Source: Ignavibacteriae bacterium HGW-Ignavibacteriae-4 (GTDB lineage: Bacteria > Bacteroidota > Ignavibacteria > Kapaibacteriales > UBA2268). Taken from it: 42,781 nucleotides of DNA. Position numbers and translations under genes: made by a program. Every line of letters begins with the position of its first letter. Within the stretch, counting starts at the first letter, position 1. Shown here piece after piece: positions 24,729 to 35,602 of the stretch. The stretch is from assembly GCA_002839765.1 (NCBI GenBank), contig PGYR01000019.1, positions 1 through 42,781 on the forward strand. The letters are read 5' to 3'. The notes beneath the pieces were generated by a model. It was not told the origin of the DNA. It saw only the letters and a program-made list of their open reading frames with translations, and searched no databases.

Positions 24729-25946
24729 ATGTTACGTGTAAATTACAATATTCAATTTAAAAATAGAAAAGTATCTCCTATAATCATTTCTATTACATGG
24801 AAAGGACATAGAATACAAAAGTCTATTGGACAATCTATTGAAACTACTAATTGGGATTTCAAAAAGAATAAAGCAAAATCCACTTTTAAAGATGCTGTGA
24901 ACTTTAATGCTTATCTACAAAACATTGAATCTGCATTACAGAAATATTATTCTGAATCATCCAGTTATGGTAAAGTAATTAATAAGAGTAAGGTAAAGAG
25001 CATATTAATTGAAATACTTAATAATGGTATAGTAGAAGAGAATAAGAATGTAGGGGTTGTTAAAACATTTGAGAGATTTCTTAAAGAATATAGAGTTGAT
25101 GGAAGTAAATTAAGAGCTTCCACATTAGTTAATTATCAGAGTTGTAGAAATAAACTAAAGCTATTTGAAGAAAGAAAAAAGACTAAACTTCAGTTTGACG
25201 ATATTACTTCTCAATTCTATAACGAATTTGTTGATTTTCTTTACGAATCTAGTAGCAATAATACTGTTGGCTCAATCATTAAGAATCTAAAAACTTATAT
25301 GAAATGGGCTGAGAAAATGAAATTTCATAATAATACTGATTATAAAGAATTTAAACCACCATCAGCTGAACCTTCATTTAGCATAGTGTTAACTAAAGAT
25401 GAGTACGACAAGATTTTAGAACTAGAGACAAACAAACCATCACTTGAATTTGCCAAACTATTTATGATAGTCAACTGTAGAATTGGATTAAGGTCTATAG
25501 ACTTGATTGAAGTAATAAAAGAATTTGAGATAAACTCTAATAAGATCAGATTTTTTCAAACTAAAACAAGCTCACTGCAAACATTAATAATTCCAGATGA
25601 TGTAATTAGTATGATTAGAAGATTAAAAGAGTTGTTTAGTGATGGATTAAGTAGAGACTATATTAATAATAATCTTAGGGAAATTGGAAAGATGGTAGGA
25701 ATGAACGAAATTGAAACTTCTGTTAAATTTTATGGTTCTAAACGTGTTATTGTTAAAAAGCCAAGATGGAAGTTACTAACTACACACGTCGGAAGAAGAA
25801 CATTTGCCACAAGAGCTATGGAAAAAAGAATACCTATTCATATTATAATGGAGTTTACTGGTCATAAAACACTAGCCTCATTTCAAAGATATGTGAATCC
25901 TGCTAGCTATGATAACAAAGATATACTAAGTCAATTGTGGAAATAG
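24729..25946 (+). CDS. Tyrosine recombinase (integrase) of the island
   Basis: 405 residues. An N-terminal arm-binding domain (about 1-100) and a SAM-like core-binding domain (110-205) precede the catalytic domain. The active-site set is visible: R255 in RIGLRSIDL, K279, H353 and R356 in THVGRRTFAT, H379 in TGHK, and nucleophile Y388 in FQRYVNP. The architecture is that of Bacteroidota transposon and phage integrases. No tRNA gene is next to it, so the target is probably intergenic. It is transcribed toward the island interior. Confidence 0.92.
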   Translation: MLRVNYNIQFKNRKVSPIIISITWKGHRIQKSIGQSIETTNWDFKKNKAKSTFKDAVNFNAYLQNIESALQKYYSESSSYGKVINKSKVKSILIEILNNGIVEENKNVGVVKTFERFLKEYRVDGSKLRASTLVNYQSCRNKLKLFEERKKTKLQFDDITSQFYNEFVDFLYESSSNNTVGSIIKNLKTYMKWAEKMKFHNNTDYKEFKPPSAEPSFSIVLTKDEYDKILELETNKPSLEFAKLFMIVNCRIGLRSIDLIEVIKEFEINSNKIRFFQTKTSSLQTLIIPDDVISMIRRLKELFSDGLSRDYINNNLREIGKMVGMNEIETSVKFYGSKRVIVKKPRWKLLTTHVGRRTFATRAMEKRIPIHIIMEFTGHKTLASFQRYVNPASYDNKDILSQLWK

Positions 25947-26030
25947 AAATTGAATAATCTGTGCGTTTTAAGATTATCTTTTTAAAACATTTATCACTTT
26001 AATTAAAAAGACTAAAAGTAATTTTTCAAA

Positions 26031-29000
26031 TTAAGGTAAATTAGAACTCTCACTATTATCTAATAAAAAAATATCAATAGATTGTAATACTTTACTCAAT
26101 TCTTCTATTAGTTCTTTTGTATTCTCTTTTGTTGGGATTAAATCTTCAGAAATTAACTTCTGATATTCTGAAGATATCGAATATAATTCCTCTGCACCAA
26201 CATCAGCTGCTGATCCTTTCAGTGAGTGAACTAGACGCACAGCTGGGGCTCTATCATTATAATCAAATATATTCAATAACTCATTTAAGAAATTCTTATT
26301 ATTCTGGCTGAAAAGTGTTAAAATAATAATATATAAATCAATATTACCATCTAATCTAGATAAAGCTAATTCATAATTAATACCTTTTATACTAATTGTT
26401 TGAGTAGCAGAATCATTTTGATTATGCTTCTCCTGTTGTTTAACATCTGCACTACTACTCTCTTTTATGTCCTCAGGTTTTATCCATTCAACTAGTGTTT
26501 TAAATACTTGGTCTGGATCTAAAGGTTTAGAAATAAATCCGTTCATTCCACTTTTCAAACATTTTTCTTTTGTACCTGTCACGGCATCTGCAGTCAAAGC
26601 AATTATAGGTGTATTTTTAGCAAGTTTAATCTGGCGAATACCTTTCGTTGCTTCATAGCCATCTAATTCAGGCATTTGTATATCCATAAATATAAGATTA
26701 TATGGATTGTCATCTTTTTGTTCTTTCACCATCTCTATTGCTATTTTACCATTTTCTGCATATTCAACATTAAAGCCACTACTTTCTAATATTTCACCTG
26801 CTACTAACCTATTAATTGTATTATCTTCAACTAATAGAATTCTTGCTCCTCCTATTTTATCTAAGCCCAAACTTATTTTAGTTTCTTCAACTACGTGATT
26901 TTCCCTTGTTGGTGAAGTTAGCTTTTTAGCTGTAATAATTGAATCTAGTAATTTGGAACTGGAAATTGGTTTTACTAGGTAATCATTAATTCCATATGAC
27001 TTAGCTTGTTCTAGAATTTTGCCTCTGTCTGATTCAGTAATCATAATTATAATTGGAACTACCTGAATATTTCTATTGCTTCTAATTAATTTTATAGTCT
27101 CAATCCCATCTAATTCAGGCATTTTTGAGTCTAATAATAATATTTCAAATGGTTTGTTCTGAGCAGACTCCAATAAATTAATTGCTTCAGACCCAGATTC
27201 AGCAGCGGTAACGTCTAAGTTAAAAGTCTTTAATTTTTCTGCCAATATATTTCTTGAAGCTTCATTATCATCACAAATTAAAATTTTCATTCCACGTAGT
27301 TTTAAAATAGGAACTATGTTGTTTGTATCTTCAAAGCCAGAACAATTATAACTTAATTCAATACTAAAAGTGGTTCCAGTGCCAAGCTCAGATTCCACTG
27401 ACATTTTGCCACCCATTAATTCAACCAAATTCATAGTTATAGTAAGCCCGAGTCCAGATCCTCCATATTTTCTAGTGGTAGAACTGTCTGCTTGAGAGAA
27501 TGATGAGAATATTCTATCCATTCCTTCTTGACTCATCCCTATTCCAGTATCTTTTACAGAAATTAGAAGTGAAATTGAATTTTCTTTTTTTGAAATTTTC
27601 GAAATTCTAATAATGATTTCACCTGATTCTGTAAATTTGATGGCATTAGAACAAATGTTTGTTAGGATTTGATTGAGTCTCAATGGATCCCCAATTAAAT
27701 TAAGTGGTACATCAGACTCTATTATATATATCAATTCTAAGCCTTTCTCTTGTGCTTTAGAACTAATAACATTTGTTACAGATTCAAGAACTTGTTCTAA
27801 ATCAAATTCAATTTCCTCTATGGATAACTTACCTGCTTCAATCTTAGAAAAATCAAGAATGTCATTTATTATATTAAGAAGTGATTTGGCTGAAAAATCA
27901 ATTTTTTGAATGTAATTCAATTGTTGATTGTCTAAATTTGTTTTTAAAGCTAAATAACAAAGACCTATAATTCCATTCATGGGAGTACGGATTTCATGGC
28001 TCATATTTGCTAAGAATTGCGACTTGTAATTACTTGATGTCTCTAATTCTATTGCTTTACTTTCTAACATGATTTGAGTTTTTTCAAGTTCTTTATTTTT
28101 ATTCTCAATTTCAGTCAAATAAAGTTTTATGTTCTCGGTTTGAATTTCAAGATTTTTATTAGAATGCAACAACATATCTTTTTGTAACTTTAATTCTTCA
28201 GATTGTTCTTGCGTTTTCTCTAGAAGTAGATTTGTTTTAGATACATTATTAATATTATTAATTACAATTCCAATTTTAGAAACTGCTTCTTCTAGTATTT
28301 CCAAATTAAATTCTGTAAACTCCTCGAATGAGCCCAACTCGATTATTCCTAATAAATTGTCATAATACATAACAGGCATTATTAACAATTGCAAAGGAGT
28401 TTTCTCACCTAAAGAAGATCTAATATGAAAATAATCAGAAGGTATATTAGTAAGGAGTATTTTTTCTTTGTCCTTAGCACACTGTCCTAGTAATCCATCT
28501 CCGTATTTTATAGTAGAAGAAACGGAGTCTAATTTTTTAAAGGCGTAGGAACCTGATAAATGTAAACTTTCCAAATCGTCATCATTTATATAAAAAGCTC
28601 CATAACCAGCTCCCATTAATCTTGATATTTGTGCTATCAATTTTTCTGATAATATTTCAATATTAGTTTCATTGTGAGCCACATCTATTATTGATGAGAC
28701 CATAGTTTTGAAGTCATTTTGCTTCTTCAATTCTATATTATTCTCGGCAATCTGATTATGTAATAATTTACTTTCAGTAATATCAAATCTGAGAGATAAG
28801 AATCTATCAATCCTTCCTTTACTATTCATTATAGGTCCTATGACTGCATAAACCCAATAATAAGTTCCATCTTTTGCTTTGTTTTTTACCTCACCTTTCC
28901 AAATATTACCTCTATTGATTACTGACCACATTTCTTTCCAAAATTCTTTTGAATGATAATCAGAGTTTACAATATTTTGGTTTTTCCCAATTAATTCATC

Positions 29001-29996
29001 TCTGGTATATTTAGAAATCATTACAAATTTTTCATTTACATCTAATATATTTCCTTTTCGGTCGGTGGTTGAAACAATAACAGTTTGATTAAGGGCTTTT
29101 GTTTGCATTGATAATTCATTATTAAGTAACTCAAGTTGTTCACTAAAACTTTGACTATTTTCAATACTTTCATTTAGTGAAGCGGTTCTCTCTATTAACT
29201 GAGCTTGCATTTTCTTGAAGGACTCACCCAGTTTAGTAATCTCTAAGAAACCATCCAATTCAGTATTAACATGATAATTCCCAGAGCCAATTTCCTCTGC
29301 TATTTTTATTGATTTCTTTATTCTTTTGGTAATATAATTCGAAACAACATACATCATCAAGAACCCTATTATTCCAGCTATAATTCTGGCTGATACTAAA
29401 ATAAAAGTAATACTTTTAGTAGTTGTTTTACTATTACCTTCACTAACTTGTAACCGGTTTTTTTCCACTTCTATAAAGTTATGTATTTCTGATCTGAGTT
29501 CTTCAAATAATTCCTCTTTAATTCCATGCTTTGTAAGCTCAACTAGTTCCTTATAAGTAGCTTTCCCCTCGTTAACCTCTTGTCTTTTATTGATTTCATT
29601 TGTTATTGTTGTATTATATCGCACTTTCTCCAATCTCTTTATCACCTCAAGTTGCTTAACTTGTGAAGTGTTTTCTTTAACTAATTTTTCTAGAATTTTA
29701 AGTTGATTTAAATATTCATTTTTTTCTTCAGAAAAAGTAATTAAAAAATCACGCTCCCCAGTGATTAGATATGCTCTTTGAGATGTTTCCATATCAACAA
29801 TTTTGTTTTCTAGTTCTAAGGCATGTGAGATAACTTTAAGTGTATGACTTGACAATAAATTGGCTTCTTCTTTATCAACTATTTCAGAGTAACTGAGGGT
29901 CGAAAGGGTTACAAGAAATAACGTAAGAATTCCAATTCCAGATAATAGAATTGCTTTTAGTGGTAATGATTTTAAGTTCAAAATGTTGTTCTCCAC
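26031..29996 (-). CDS. CHASE3 hybrid histidine kinase with two REC and an Hpt domain
   Basis: 1321 residues from GTG 29996. In order: membrane helix (about 12-36), CHASE3 sensor (about 40-185, [16 protein letters not shown]), helix (195-220), HAMP, PAS (305-405), GAF (430-585), coiled coil, HisKA with H667 in [12 protein letters not shown], and HATPase with N784, D816 (DTGIGM) and GGSGLGL. Then come REC1 with D956, REC2 with D1105, and an Hpt with H1257 in [10 protein letters not shown]. All phosphorelay residues are present. CHASE3 binds unknown signals; its place here is in the inner membrane facing the periplasm. The output partner is not encoded with a DNA-binding domain in the island. 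Confidence 0.92.
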   Translation of the reverse strand: MENNILNLKSLPLKAILLSGIGILTLFLVTLSTLSYSEIVDKEEANLLSSHTLKVISHALELENKIVDMETSQRAYLITGERDFLITFSEEKNEYLNQLKILEKLVKENTSQVKQLEVIKRLEKVRYNTTITNEINKRQEVNEGKATYKELVELTKHGIKEELFEELRSEIHNFIEVEKNRLQVSEGNSKTTTKSITFILVSARIIAGIIGFLMMYVVSNYITKRIKKSIKIAEEIGSGNYHVNTELDGFLEITKLGESFKKMQAQLIERTASLNESIENSQSFSEQLELLNNELSMQTKALNQTVIVSTTDRKGNILDVNEKFVMISKYTRDELIGKNQNIVNSDYHSKEFWKEMWSVINRGNIWKGEVKNKAKDGTYYWVYAVIGPIMNSKGRIDRFLSLRFDITESKLLHNQIAENNIELKKQNDFKTMVSSIIDVAHNETNIEILSEKLIAQISRLMGAGYGAFYINDDDLESLHLSGSYAFKKLDSVSSTIKYGDGLLGQCAKDKEKILLTNIPSDYFHIRSSLGEKTPLQLLIMPVMYYDNLLGIIELGSFEEFTEFNLEILEEAVSKIGIVINNINNVSKTNLLLEKTQEQSEELKLQKDMLLHSNKNLEIQTENIKLYLTEIENKNKELEKTQIMLESKAIELETSSNYKSQFLANMSHEIRTPMNGIIGLCYLALKTNLDNQQLNYIQKIDFSAKSLLNIINDILDFSKIEAGKLSIEEIEFDLEQVLESVTNVISSKAQEKGLELIYIIESDVPLNLIGDPLRLNQILTNICSNAIKFTESGEIIIRISKISKKENSISLLISVKDTGIGMSQEGMDRIFSSFSQADSSTTRKYGGSGLGLTITMNLVELMGGKMSVESELGTGTTFSIELSYNCSGFEDTNNIVPILKLRGMKILICDDNEASRNILAEKLKTFNLDVTAAESGSEAINLLESAQNKPFEILLLDSKMPELDGIETIKLIRSNRNIQVVPIIIMITESDRGKILEQAKSYGINDYLVKPISSSKLLDSIITAKKLTSPTRENHVVEETKISLGLDKIGGARILLVEDNTINRLVAGEILESSGFNVEYAENGKIAIEMVKEQKDDNPYNLIFMDIQMPELDGYEATKGIRQIKLAKNTPIIALTADAVTGTKEKCLKSGMNGFISKPLDPDQVFKTLVEWIKPEDIKESSSADVKQQEKHNQNDSATQTISIKGINYELALSRLDGNIDLYIIILTLFSQNNKNFLNELLNIFDYNDRAPAVRLVHSLKGSAADVGAEELYSISSEYQKLISEDLIPTKENTKELIEELSKVLQSIDIFLLDNSESSNLP

Positions 29997-30122
29997 GTAA
30001 TAAAAAATTATGTGCTAATGAAAATATTATTAGAAACAAATAATAAGAGTACTATTATTTAAAGATCCATTCTTTATCAAAACATCTATTGATTCTCTTT
30101 TTAATGAGTTACGGATTCAATA

Positions 30123-30377
30123 TTACCAGTTATTGACTATCCACTTAAAAATTATTTCTTTACTATTCAAATGAATTGGAACATCTTCCCTTATCATTTT
30201 TTCTAATCTATGAGCTGTTCCTAATTTTTTAAAACCCCATTGCTTCATAATATAATTAATAAATAATAGGATTTCATTTCCATTATATCTATCAATTATT
30301 TCTAGCGATTCCAAATCAGGACATTCACTTTCCCAATTATAATCTGTATATTTAAGTTGAGTTTTATCCATATCCAT
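30123..30377 (-). CDS. Small acidic protein of unknown function
   Basis: 84 residues from ATG 30377; a TTG two codons earlier and an ATG two codons later are alternatives. It has an acidic start (WESECPDLESLEIID), a hydrophobic stretch (NEILLFINYIMKQWGF) and a tryptophan-rich end (IIFKWIVNNW). No known domain is recognised. It lies between the hybrid kinase and the divergent Hpt gene, 126 bp upstream of the kinase on the same strand, so it could be a kinase accessory. Evidence is limited to an open frame with good codon texture. Confidence 0.5.
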   Translation of the reverse strand: MDMDKTQLKYTDYNWESECPDLESLEIIDRYNGNEILLFINYIMKQWGFKKLGTAHRLEKMIREDVPIHLNSKEIIFKWIVNNW

Positions 30378-30477
30378 ATACAATATAATAAAATTATGTA
30401 TTAATTGTCGGTGTTGTTCTATATTTTTATATTGTAAATCATTAATATCTCAAATTTATATTTTAAAAGTCAATCAA

Positions 30478-30855
30478 ATGGAAAATGAAATAAAAACAAC
30501 ATTAAAGAATTATATTAACTCATCTGTAATTATTCAGCCAATAAATATATTAGAGATATTGTCAAATGATTACAATGCTTATAAGAGATTGTTGTTAAAA
30601 TATCGAAATAAATACGGTTTAATGATTGATCAGTTTAATGATGAATATCAAAATGATACTGAATCATACTACAAGACAATACATCAGTTAAAAGGTATTA
30701 CTGGCACCATTGGTGCTATGAAGTTATATGAACTACTAACAGAGATTGAACAAAACCGCGAGAACCATGAATTACTAGAAATCTACCACAATGAGTTTAA
30801 TAAATCACACAATGAATTTTTAGAATTCATTGAAAAATTAGATGATTTAAACTAA
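30478..30855 (+). CDS. Stand-alone Hpt phosphotransfer protein
   Basis: 125 residues. A four-helix Hpt core is centred on YYKTIHQLKGITGTIGAMKLYELL, with phosphoacceptor H69 and the HxLKG signature. It would shuttle phosphate between the REC domains encoded around it. It is the only plus-strand gene of the signalling set and converges on the REC-HD gene with 2 bp between stop codons. No membrane segment or DNA-binding region is present. Confidence 0.85.
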   Translation: MENEIKTTLKNYINSSVIIQPINILEILSNDYNAYKRLLLKYRNKYGLMIDQFNDEYQNDTESYYKTIHQLKGITGTIGAMKLYELLTEIEQNRENHELLEIYHNEFNKSHNEFLEFIEKLDDLN

Positions 30856-30857
30856 TA

Positions 30858-32117
30858 CTACTTATTGGTTTTTATGAATATAGGTCCCTTAATTCTATTT
30901 TTAGAAATCAGCTTCGATATATATGTTAAACTTTGAATGTCAATTTCTCCATTCTTTTCAATTACTACTACGTTTGAATTATCCAATAAATCAGCGAACA
31001 ATATCATTCCAACTTTTATTTCATTAATATTTATTGATTTAAAATTTGATTTAGTGATGTGTGTTTTTAATTCAAGGCTTTTAATTAAGTCAAGCAAATC
31101 AACTTCTTTCAAATGATACATTGCTTCCAATTCATTAAACGCTTCTTGTTTTGATATACCTTTAACCAAAATATCATCATATTCATTTAATATTTTTAAT
31201 AATCTACTTAACGTATTACTAGTACTTGTAATAGAAACTGAATCTATTAAATTGAATGAGAAGAACATATTTCTAATTCCATCAGTAATATCCTCTAGAA
31301 ATTTCAAATTAATCAATAGTTCAGAAGAAGAAGCCATACGATTTCTGATCGAATTTATTTCTAGTTGTGTTAATTCTTTACCAGATAGATAGCTCTCTAT
31401 CAGTTCTTTGTTGAAATTAATTATGTTAATATGAGAAAGTATATTTGCAATTTCAAATTGCCATTTTAAATCGGGATAGAATATTTTACAAACTTGAGTA
31501 CCTAGTTCATTTATTCTTTTAATTCTTTCAGCAATTCTAGTGTCCGAATTTGAAATAAAATTGATTAATATTAATAAGAGGCCTTTCAGTGTATTGTCAA
31601 GTACTGATTTCAGTTTTTCATTCGAATCGTTTAATTCAGAAGTTCTTTCTTCAAGTTTTAAATTCAAAATGCGGTTTAATTCTTCTAACTTTGATTCTTG
31701 AATAACAATTGACTTTTCTTTATAATAACTCTTGAACGCTTCGGTAAGTGTTAACTCAAGGTCATTACTGTCCCAAGGTTTTGTAAGGAATCTATACAAC
31801 CTTGCGTTTATCATTGCATTTCCTACCCCTTCATTCGAGGCCTGACCTGTCAACATAATTCTTTTAGAATCTGGGAGAAGTTTCATTGCTTCAATTAAAA
31901 AAATGTCCCCTGTCATATTTGGCATAATATAATCTGAAATTATAATTGGTACATCAATTTTCTTAGATTTGAATTCTTTAATTAATTCTATGGCTTCTTC
32001 ACCTGATTCAGCTATTTCAATTTGGAGCATTCCTTTAAAAATTGTTCGGATTTCATTCCTTAGACTTTCAAGAATTATTCTTTCATCATCAACACAAATA
32101 ATTACAGACTTCTTCAA
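30858..32117 (-). CDS. Response regulator with degenerate HD-GYP-like output
   Basis: 419 residues from TTG 32117, two bases after the stop of the upstream gene. Residues 4-130 are a REC domain (D10-D11, phosphoacceptor D62 in IIISDYIMP, K113 in LTKPWD). A coiled coil follows. The rest resembles the RpfG-type layout, with LTQLEINSIRNRMASSSELLINLKFLEDITDGI where HD-GYP proteins have LTxxE...HpxxGxxLL...LExVA. The metal-binding HD pair and the GYP motif are not recognisable (ANILSHINI in place of LHDIG), so c-di-GMP hydrolysis is not expected. A protein-interaction role is more likely. Confidence 0.7.
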   Translation of the reverse strand: MKKSVIICVDDERIILESLRNEIRTIFKGMLQIEIAESGEEAIELIKEFKSKKIDVPIIISDYIMPNMTGDIFLIEAMKLLPDSKRIMLTGQASNEGVGNAMINARLYRFLTKPWDSNDLELTLTEAFKSYYKEKSIVIQESKLEELNRILNLKLEERTSELNDSNEKLKSVLDNTLKGLLLILINFISNSDTRIAERIKRINELGTQVCKIFYPDLKWQFEIANILSHINIINFNKELIESYLSGKELTQLEINSIRNRMASSSELLINLKFLEDITDGIRNMFFSFNLIDSVSITSTSNTLSRLLKILNEYDDILVKGISKQEAFNELEAMYHLKEVDLLDLIKSLELKTHITKSNFKSININEIKVGMILFADLLDNSNVVVIEKNGEIDIQSLTYISKLISKNRIKGPIFIKTNK

Positions 32118-32119
32118 AA

Positions 32120-33532
32120 CTACCTCGGTATTAAAATATTAAAACATGTACCAAAATCTATTTTGGATTCTACACTAATCGATCCACCATGCTTTTCAAT
32201 TATTCTCTTGACTATATCTAACCCTATTCCTGTCCCTTCTTCCCTAGGTTTTGTAGTGAAGAATGGGTCGAAGATTTTTTCTTTGACCTCATCCGGAATA
32301 CCTTTACCTGTATCACGGAATGAGACTTTGACGAAATTATCTATATCTTCTATTGTAATTTCAATAGTACCTTCATTATTCATGGCTTGTAATGAATTAG
32401 TAAGTAGATTTGTCCAGACTTGGATTAGTTCATCCTCATAAACATTTATATATTCATCAGAAACGTAATTCTTTATAATTTTTACTGAATTCTTCATCTT
32501 GTATTGATAAATCACTAACACAGTATCTATACCTAATGATAATTTCGTTGTTACTTTTTCACCAAGTTCATTCTTTCTAGAGTAATTCTTTAACGCCATT
32601 ACAATTTGTTGAAGCTTATTAGTAGCTATACTTATAATTTCTTGAGATTTAAAAATTTTCGAATAAGCCATTGCTGTATCTATTAAACTATTCAAATCCT
32701 TAACGGATGATAAATCATTCAAGAATTGATTGTGATTATAAATTCCTAATTCAACAAGTTGATCTATAAAGGGCAGAAATTCATTACAATTATTAGCTTC
32801 TAATTCTGATAATAAGATTTCTCTTTTACTCCTTTCTTCTTTGGTTGATAAGGTTGCAAAATCACTTTTTAAACATTTTAAGAATACATTTAGAGCCGCT
32901 ATTTGATGGTTATTTAGTATCAGTTGCAAATGAAAAAGATTACTAATAAATAGATTCAGGGTTAGAGCATTATTAGTATTAATTGATTTAATTGCACCTA
33001 ATGGAGTATTTACTTCATGTGCGACTCCAGCAATTATTTCTCCTAACGATACTAGCTTTTCATTTTGAACTAGTTTACTTTGTGCTAATTTCAATTCAAT
33101 TAGTGTACTTTCTAAGCTATTGTTTTTATCAATTATTATTTTTTGACTTTCTAGTAGTTTTACTTGAGTTTTAATTCTTGCAAGTAATATAGGTGGAGAA
33201 ATTGGCTTTTGAATAAAATCAACAGCACCTGTTTCTAACCCTTTTACTTCATCGTCAATTCCATCTTGGGCAGTTAAAAAAATCACTGGAATATCTTTTG
33301 TTCCTTCATCTAATTTTAGTTGACGACAAACCTCAAACCCACTAATTCCTGGCATCATAACATCTAATAATATAATCTGAGGTCTCAATCTGATTGCTAT
33401 ATCTATTGCTCTTTTGCCATTATTAGCAACTAGTAATTTATACTCGCTCAATATATTGGCTAGAATATCTATATTAGATGAACTATCATCAACTATTAGA
33501 ATGCTTATCGAATTTTTTGAATTTAGTTTCAT
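32120..33532 (-). CDS. Soluble histidine kinase with N-terminal receiver domain
   Basis: 470 residues. The REC domain (10-130) has D15-D16, phosphoacceptor D57 in IILLDVMMP, T87 and K109. A coiled coil (130-165) leads to an H-box, IIAGVAHEVNTPLGAI, with H172. A long helical insertion of about 150 residues precedes the HATPase: N-box NLLTNSLQAM, G1 DTGKGIP and G2 GTGIGLDIVKRI. No membrane helix or sensor domain is present, so input must come through its REC or a partner. It is the middle gene of a tight three-gene operon. Confidence 0.9.
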   Translation of the reverse strand: MKLNSKNSISILIVDDSSSNIDILANILSEYKLLVANNGKRAIDIAIRLRPQIILLDVMMPGISGFEVCRQLKLDEGTKDIPVIFLTAQDGIDDEVKGLETGAVDFIQKPISPPILLARIKTQVKLLESQKIIIDKNNSLESTLIELKLAQSKLVQNEKLVSLGEIIAGVAHEVNTPLGAIKSINTNNALTLNLFISNLFHLQLILNNHQIAALNVFLKCLKSDFATLSTKEERSKREILLSELEANNCNEFLPFIDQLVELGIYNHNQFLNDLSSVKDLNSLIDTAMAYSKIFKSQEIISIATNKLQQIVMALKNYSRKNELGEKVTTKLSLGIDTVLVIYQYKMKNSVKIIKNYVSDEYINVYEDELIQVWTNLLTNSLQAMNNEGTIEITIEDIDNFVKVSFRDTGKGIPDEVKEKIFDPFFTTKPREEGTGIGLDIVKRIIEKHGGSISVESKIDFGTCFNILIPR

Positions 33533-33539
33533 TTTAATG

Positions 33540-34580
33540 TTAGCCTATAACTTCCGACTTTAAGGAGGTTGCAATCACAAGCCCTTCTTCATAATTGAAA
33601 TCATTAACTTCTGATTCTAACTTCTCTATTAAAAATTTATTGTGCTCATTTTTATAGTTGGAAGCTTGTTTAACATATAGCTTTGCTTCATAATTGCAGT
33701 TATCTAATAATTCTATTAATTCTTGAAGAAAGTACTCGAAACTGAAATTATTGTCATTTATTATCTGATCAACATTACTATTGTCTATTAACAATAACTC
33801 ATCTAATTCTTCCATCCTATTAGCTAAATTTAATAATTCAATTTCAATACTTCCCATATTAATATTATTGGGCTTAAACGGATTTTGAATAAATAAGTAT
33901 TCAAATTTTTCGACCTCTGTACTTAATCTCAAAGCACCAATATTTCTTGAATCACCTTTCAATGTATGTAATTTTAATTTCATTATTTCAAAGTCATCGA
34001 CTTCAGAAAGGGCTATAAATTCTTTGACAAAGAATTTTTGATTTTTTGTAAATGTATAGATTAGATCTTTATAAAGAATTCGGTTATTATCTAACCTCGG
34101 TAATGTATTCTTAATGTCTAGAATAGAATTATCTTCCTTTGGATAATTCACTTCATCTGATATTTTATTCATTTCATTTGGTAAGTCCGAGAACAATTCA
34201 TTGAGTGTCTTAACTATAGAATCTTTACTTACTGGTTTCTTTGTATAACTATGTATTCCCTTTTCAATTAAGTTAAGGTTCGATGTTTCAATATCATCAG
34301 CAGATAAGATTATAATCTTAATTTTATCATAGCTTTTATTTTTTCTAATTTTCTCAACTGTTGTGATACCATCCATAATTGGCATCTGCAAATCCATAAA
34401 TATTAGATCAAAATAGTCTGATTTGTTGTTGGATAGTATCGATAGGCATTCACTCCCATTATAGGCACTGTGAACATTTAGGCCTAGTGATTCTAACAAG
34501 CTTAATGCTACTAAATGACTAATTTCACTATCTTCAACAAGAATAATATTAAGTTTAGTATATGATTTAATGCGATCCAT
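33540..34580 (-). CDS. REC-Hpt phosphorelay protein
   Basis: 346 residues. REC at 10-130 has E16-D17 in the acidic pocket, phosphoacceptor D63 in LIFMDLQMPIMDG and K114 or K115 in TKKP. An Hpt at about 165-255 has H205 in LHTLKGDSRNIGA. The C-terminal 80 residues match the tail that often follows Hpt modules in BarA-like kinases (LLDNCNYEAKLYVKQ...NDFNYEEGLVIATSL). It is effectively the back end of a hybrid kinase without its kinase. It leads the operon and the REC-kinase gene starts 7 bp after its stop. Confidence 0.87.
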   Translation of the reverse strand: MDRIKSYTKLNIILVEDSEISHLVALSLLESLGLNVHSAYNGSECLSILSNNKSDYFDLIFMDLQMPIMDGITTVEKIRKNKSYDKIKIIILSADDIETSNLNLIEKGIHSYTKKPVSKDSIVKTLNELFSDLPNEMNKISDEVNYPKEDNSILDIKNTLPRLDNNRILYKDLIYTFTKNQKFFVKEFIALSEVDDFEIMKLKLHTLKGDSRNIGALRLSTEVEKFEYLFIQNPFKPNNINMGSIEIELLNLANRMEELDELLLIDNSNVDQIINDNNFSFEYFLQELIELLDNCNYEAKLYVKQASNYKNEHNKFLIEKLESEVNDFNYEEGLVIATSLKSEVIG

Positions 34581-34793
34581 CTGTTACTTTTTTTATAATA
34601 TATTACTATTACTAAGATTAAAATATTAAAAAATACCATTATTTCCAATTTCTTTTAATCATGGCTTGAACTAGTATAGATTATAATCTTATTCATTGAC
34701 ACTCTACCTCTTTTATTTCAATAGTTAACAGGAACCCACTTTCTAAGGTAAATTGTGTTTTTTATTAATCAACTTTCTATTTAATGTTAGTAT

Positions 34794-35225
34794 TTAGTAG
34801 AGTAATTGGTTAACATCCGAGAATGATTTTATCATATTGATGATATCAATACTAGCTGAGTTAATGACTTGTGAAAATTTCTTAATATTGCTTATGTCTA
34901 TATGTCCTTTAAGTTCTGCCCAATCTTCAATAGATATTTGCTTAAAGCCCATTGACCACTCTTCGAAACTTCTATCCTTGATTTCATTGTTAAGCAATTC
35001 TATGATTCCATGGTGCCTTTTATCAAAGCATATTTTATTATAAAATAAGTCTTCAATAACCTCTTTTTCTCCCTCTAATACTTGAAGAATAGATCCATCA
35101 TGATAAAGTAGTAAACCTGTAATTTGATTTTGGGAGTTATATGCCCTACTTACATTTAGAATGTCAATAATAACATCGTTTGAATACATGTTTGTAGCCG
35201 AGCTTATATATAATAATGTATGCAT
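34794..35225 (-). CDS. BLUF blue-light photoreceptor
   Basis: 143 residues from ATG 35225, chosen because BLUF domains start close to YISSAT and an AGGAAA precedes it; an ATG 7 codons earlier is in frame. The FAD-photocycle residues of AppA-type domains align: Y6 (LLYISSA), N30, Q48 (SILQVLEG), W90 and M92 (EEWSMGF). Residues 100-143 form helices and carry no effector domain, like the short BLUF proteins that act by binding a partner. It is 213 bp upstream of the REC-Hpt operon on the same strand. Light input to that relay is inferred from position only. Confidence 0.9.
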   Translation of the reverse strand: MHTLLYISSATNMYSNDVIIDILNVSRAYNSQNQITGLLLYHDGSILQVLEGEKEVIEDLFYNKICFDKRHHGIIELLNNEIKDRSFEEWSMGFKQISIEDWAELKGHIDISNIKKFSQVINSASIDIINMIKSFSDVNQLLY

Positions 35226-35437
35226 AACAAATATTTCCTGTAACATTAATAAAATCTATGTTAATTCAAATTTAAGAAACCTTATTCATTATTGTTAATC
35301 TTTTCTAAAATAGTAAAGTAATCGTCTATAATTGAGATGAAAGTAATTAAAGTTTATCTTTCTAATTTCAATCTAAATTATTAATCAACTTTCCGTATAT
35401 TAGCACTATCAACAGTAGAACAAAACACCGAAAAATA

Positions 35438-35602
35438 ATGGCAATATTCCAAAAATCAGTACTCATTAAATACCTAAGGGAGAAAGACACAACAGATAAC
35501 AAGATAGTCCCGATGGTCTATAAGCTGTATGATTTAACCTATGACGAGGTACTTATAGTTGACCCTGAGACGAAGATAAGAAGGGAGGTTTATGGTGGGT
35601 GA
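35438..35602 (+). pseudogene. Deletion relic of a type IIG (Eco57I-like) restriction-modification gene
   Basis: A 54-codon ORF joins what look like the two ends of a large gene. MAIFQKSVLIKYL resembles the usual start of Bacteroidota Eco57I-type restriction-methylases. DNKIVPMVYKLYDLTYDEVLIVDPE resembles their common C-terminus, in which a VYxLYxLTxEE(I/V)xIV motif recurs. Roughly a thousand residues would be missing from between. GTATATTAG upstream at 35395-35403 resembles a -7 element. The end overlaps the DUF3800 start by 11 bp. Recognition of the two ends is from memory of the family, not from a search. Confidence 0.6.
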
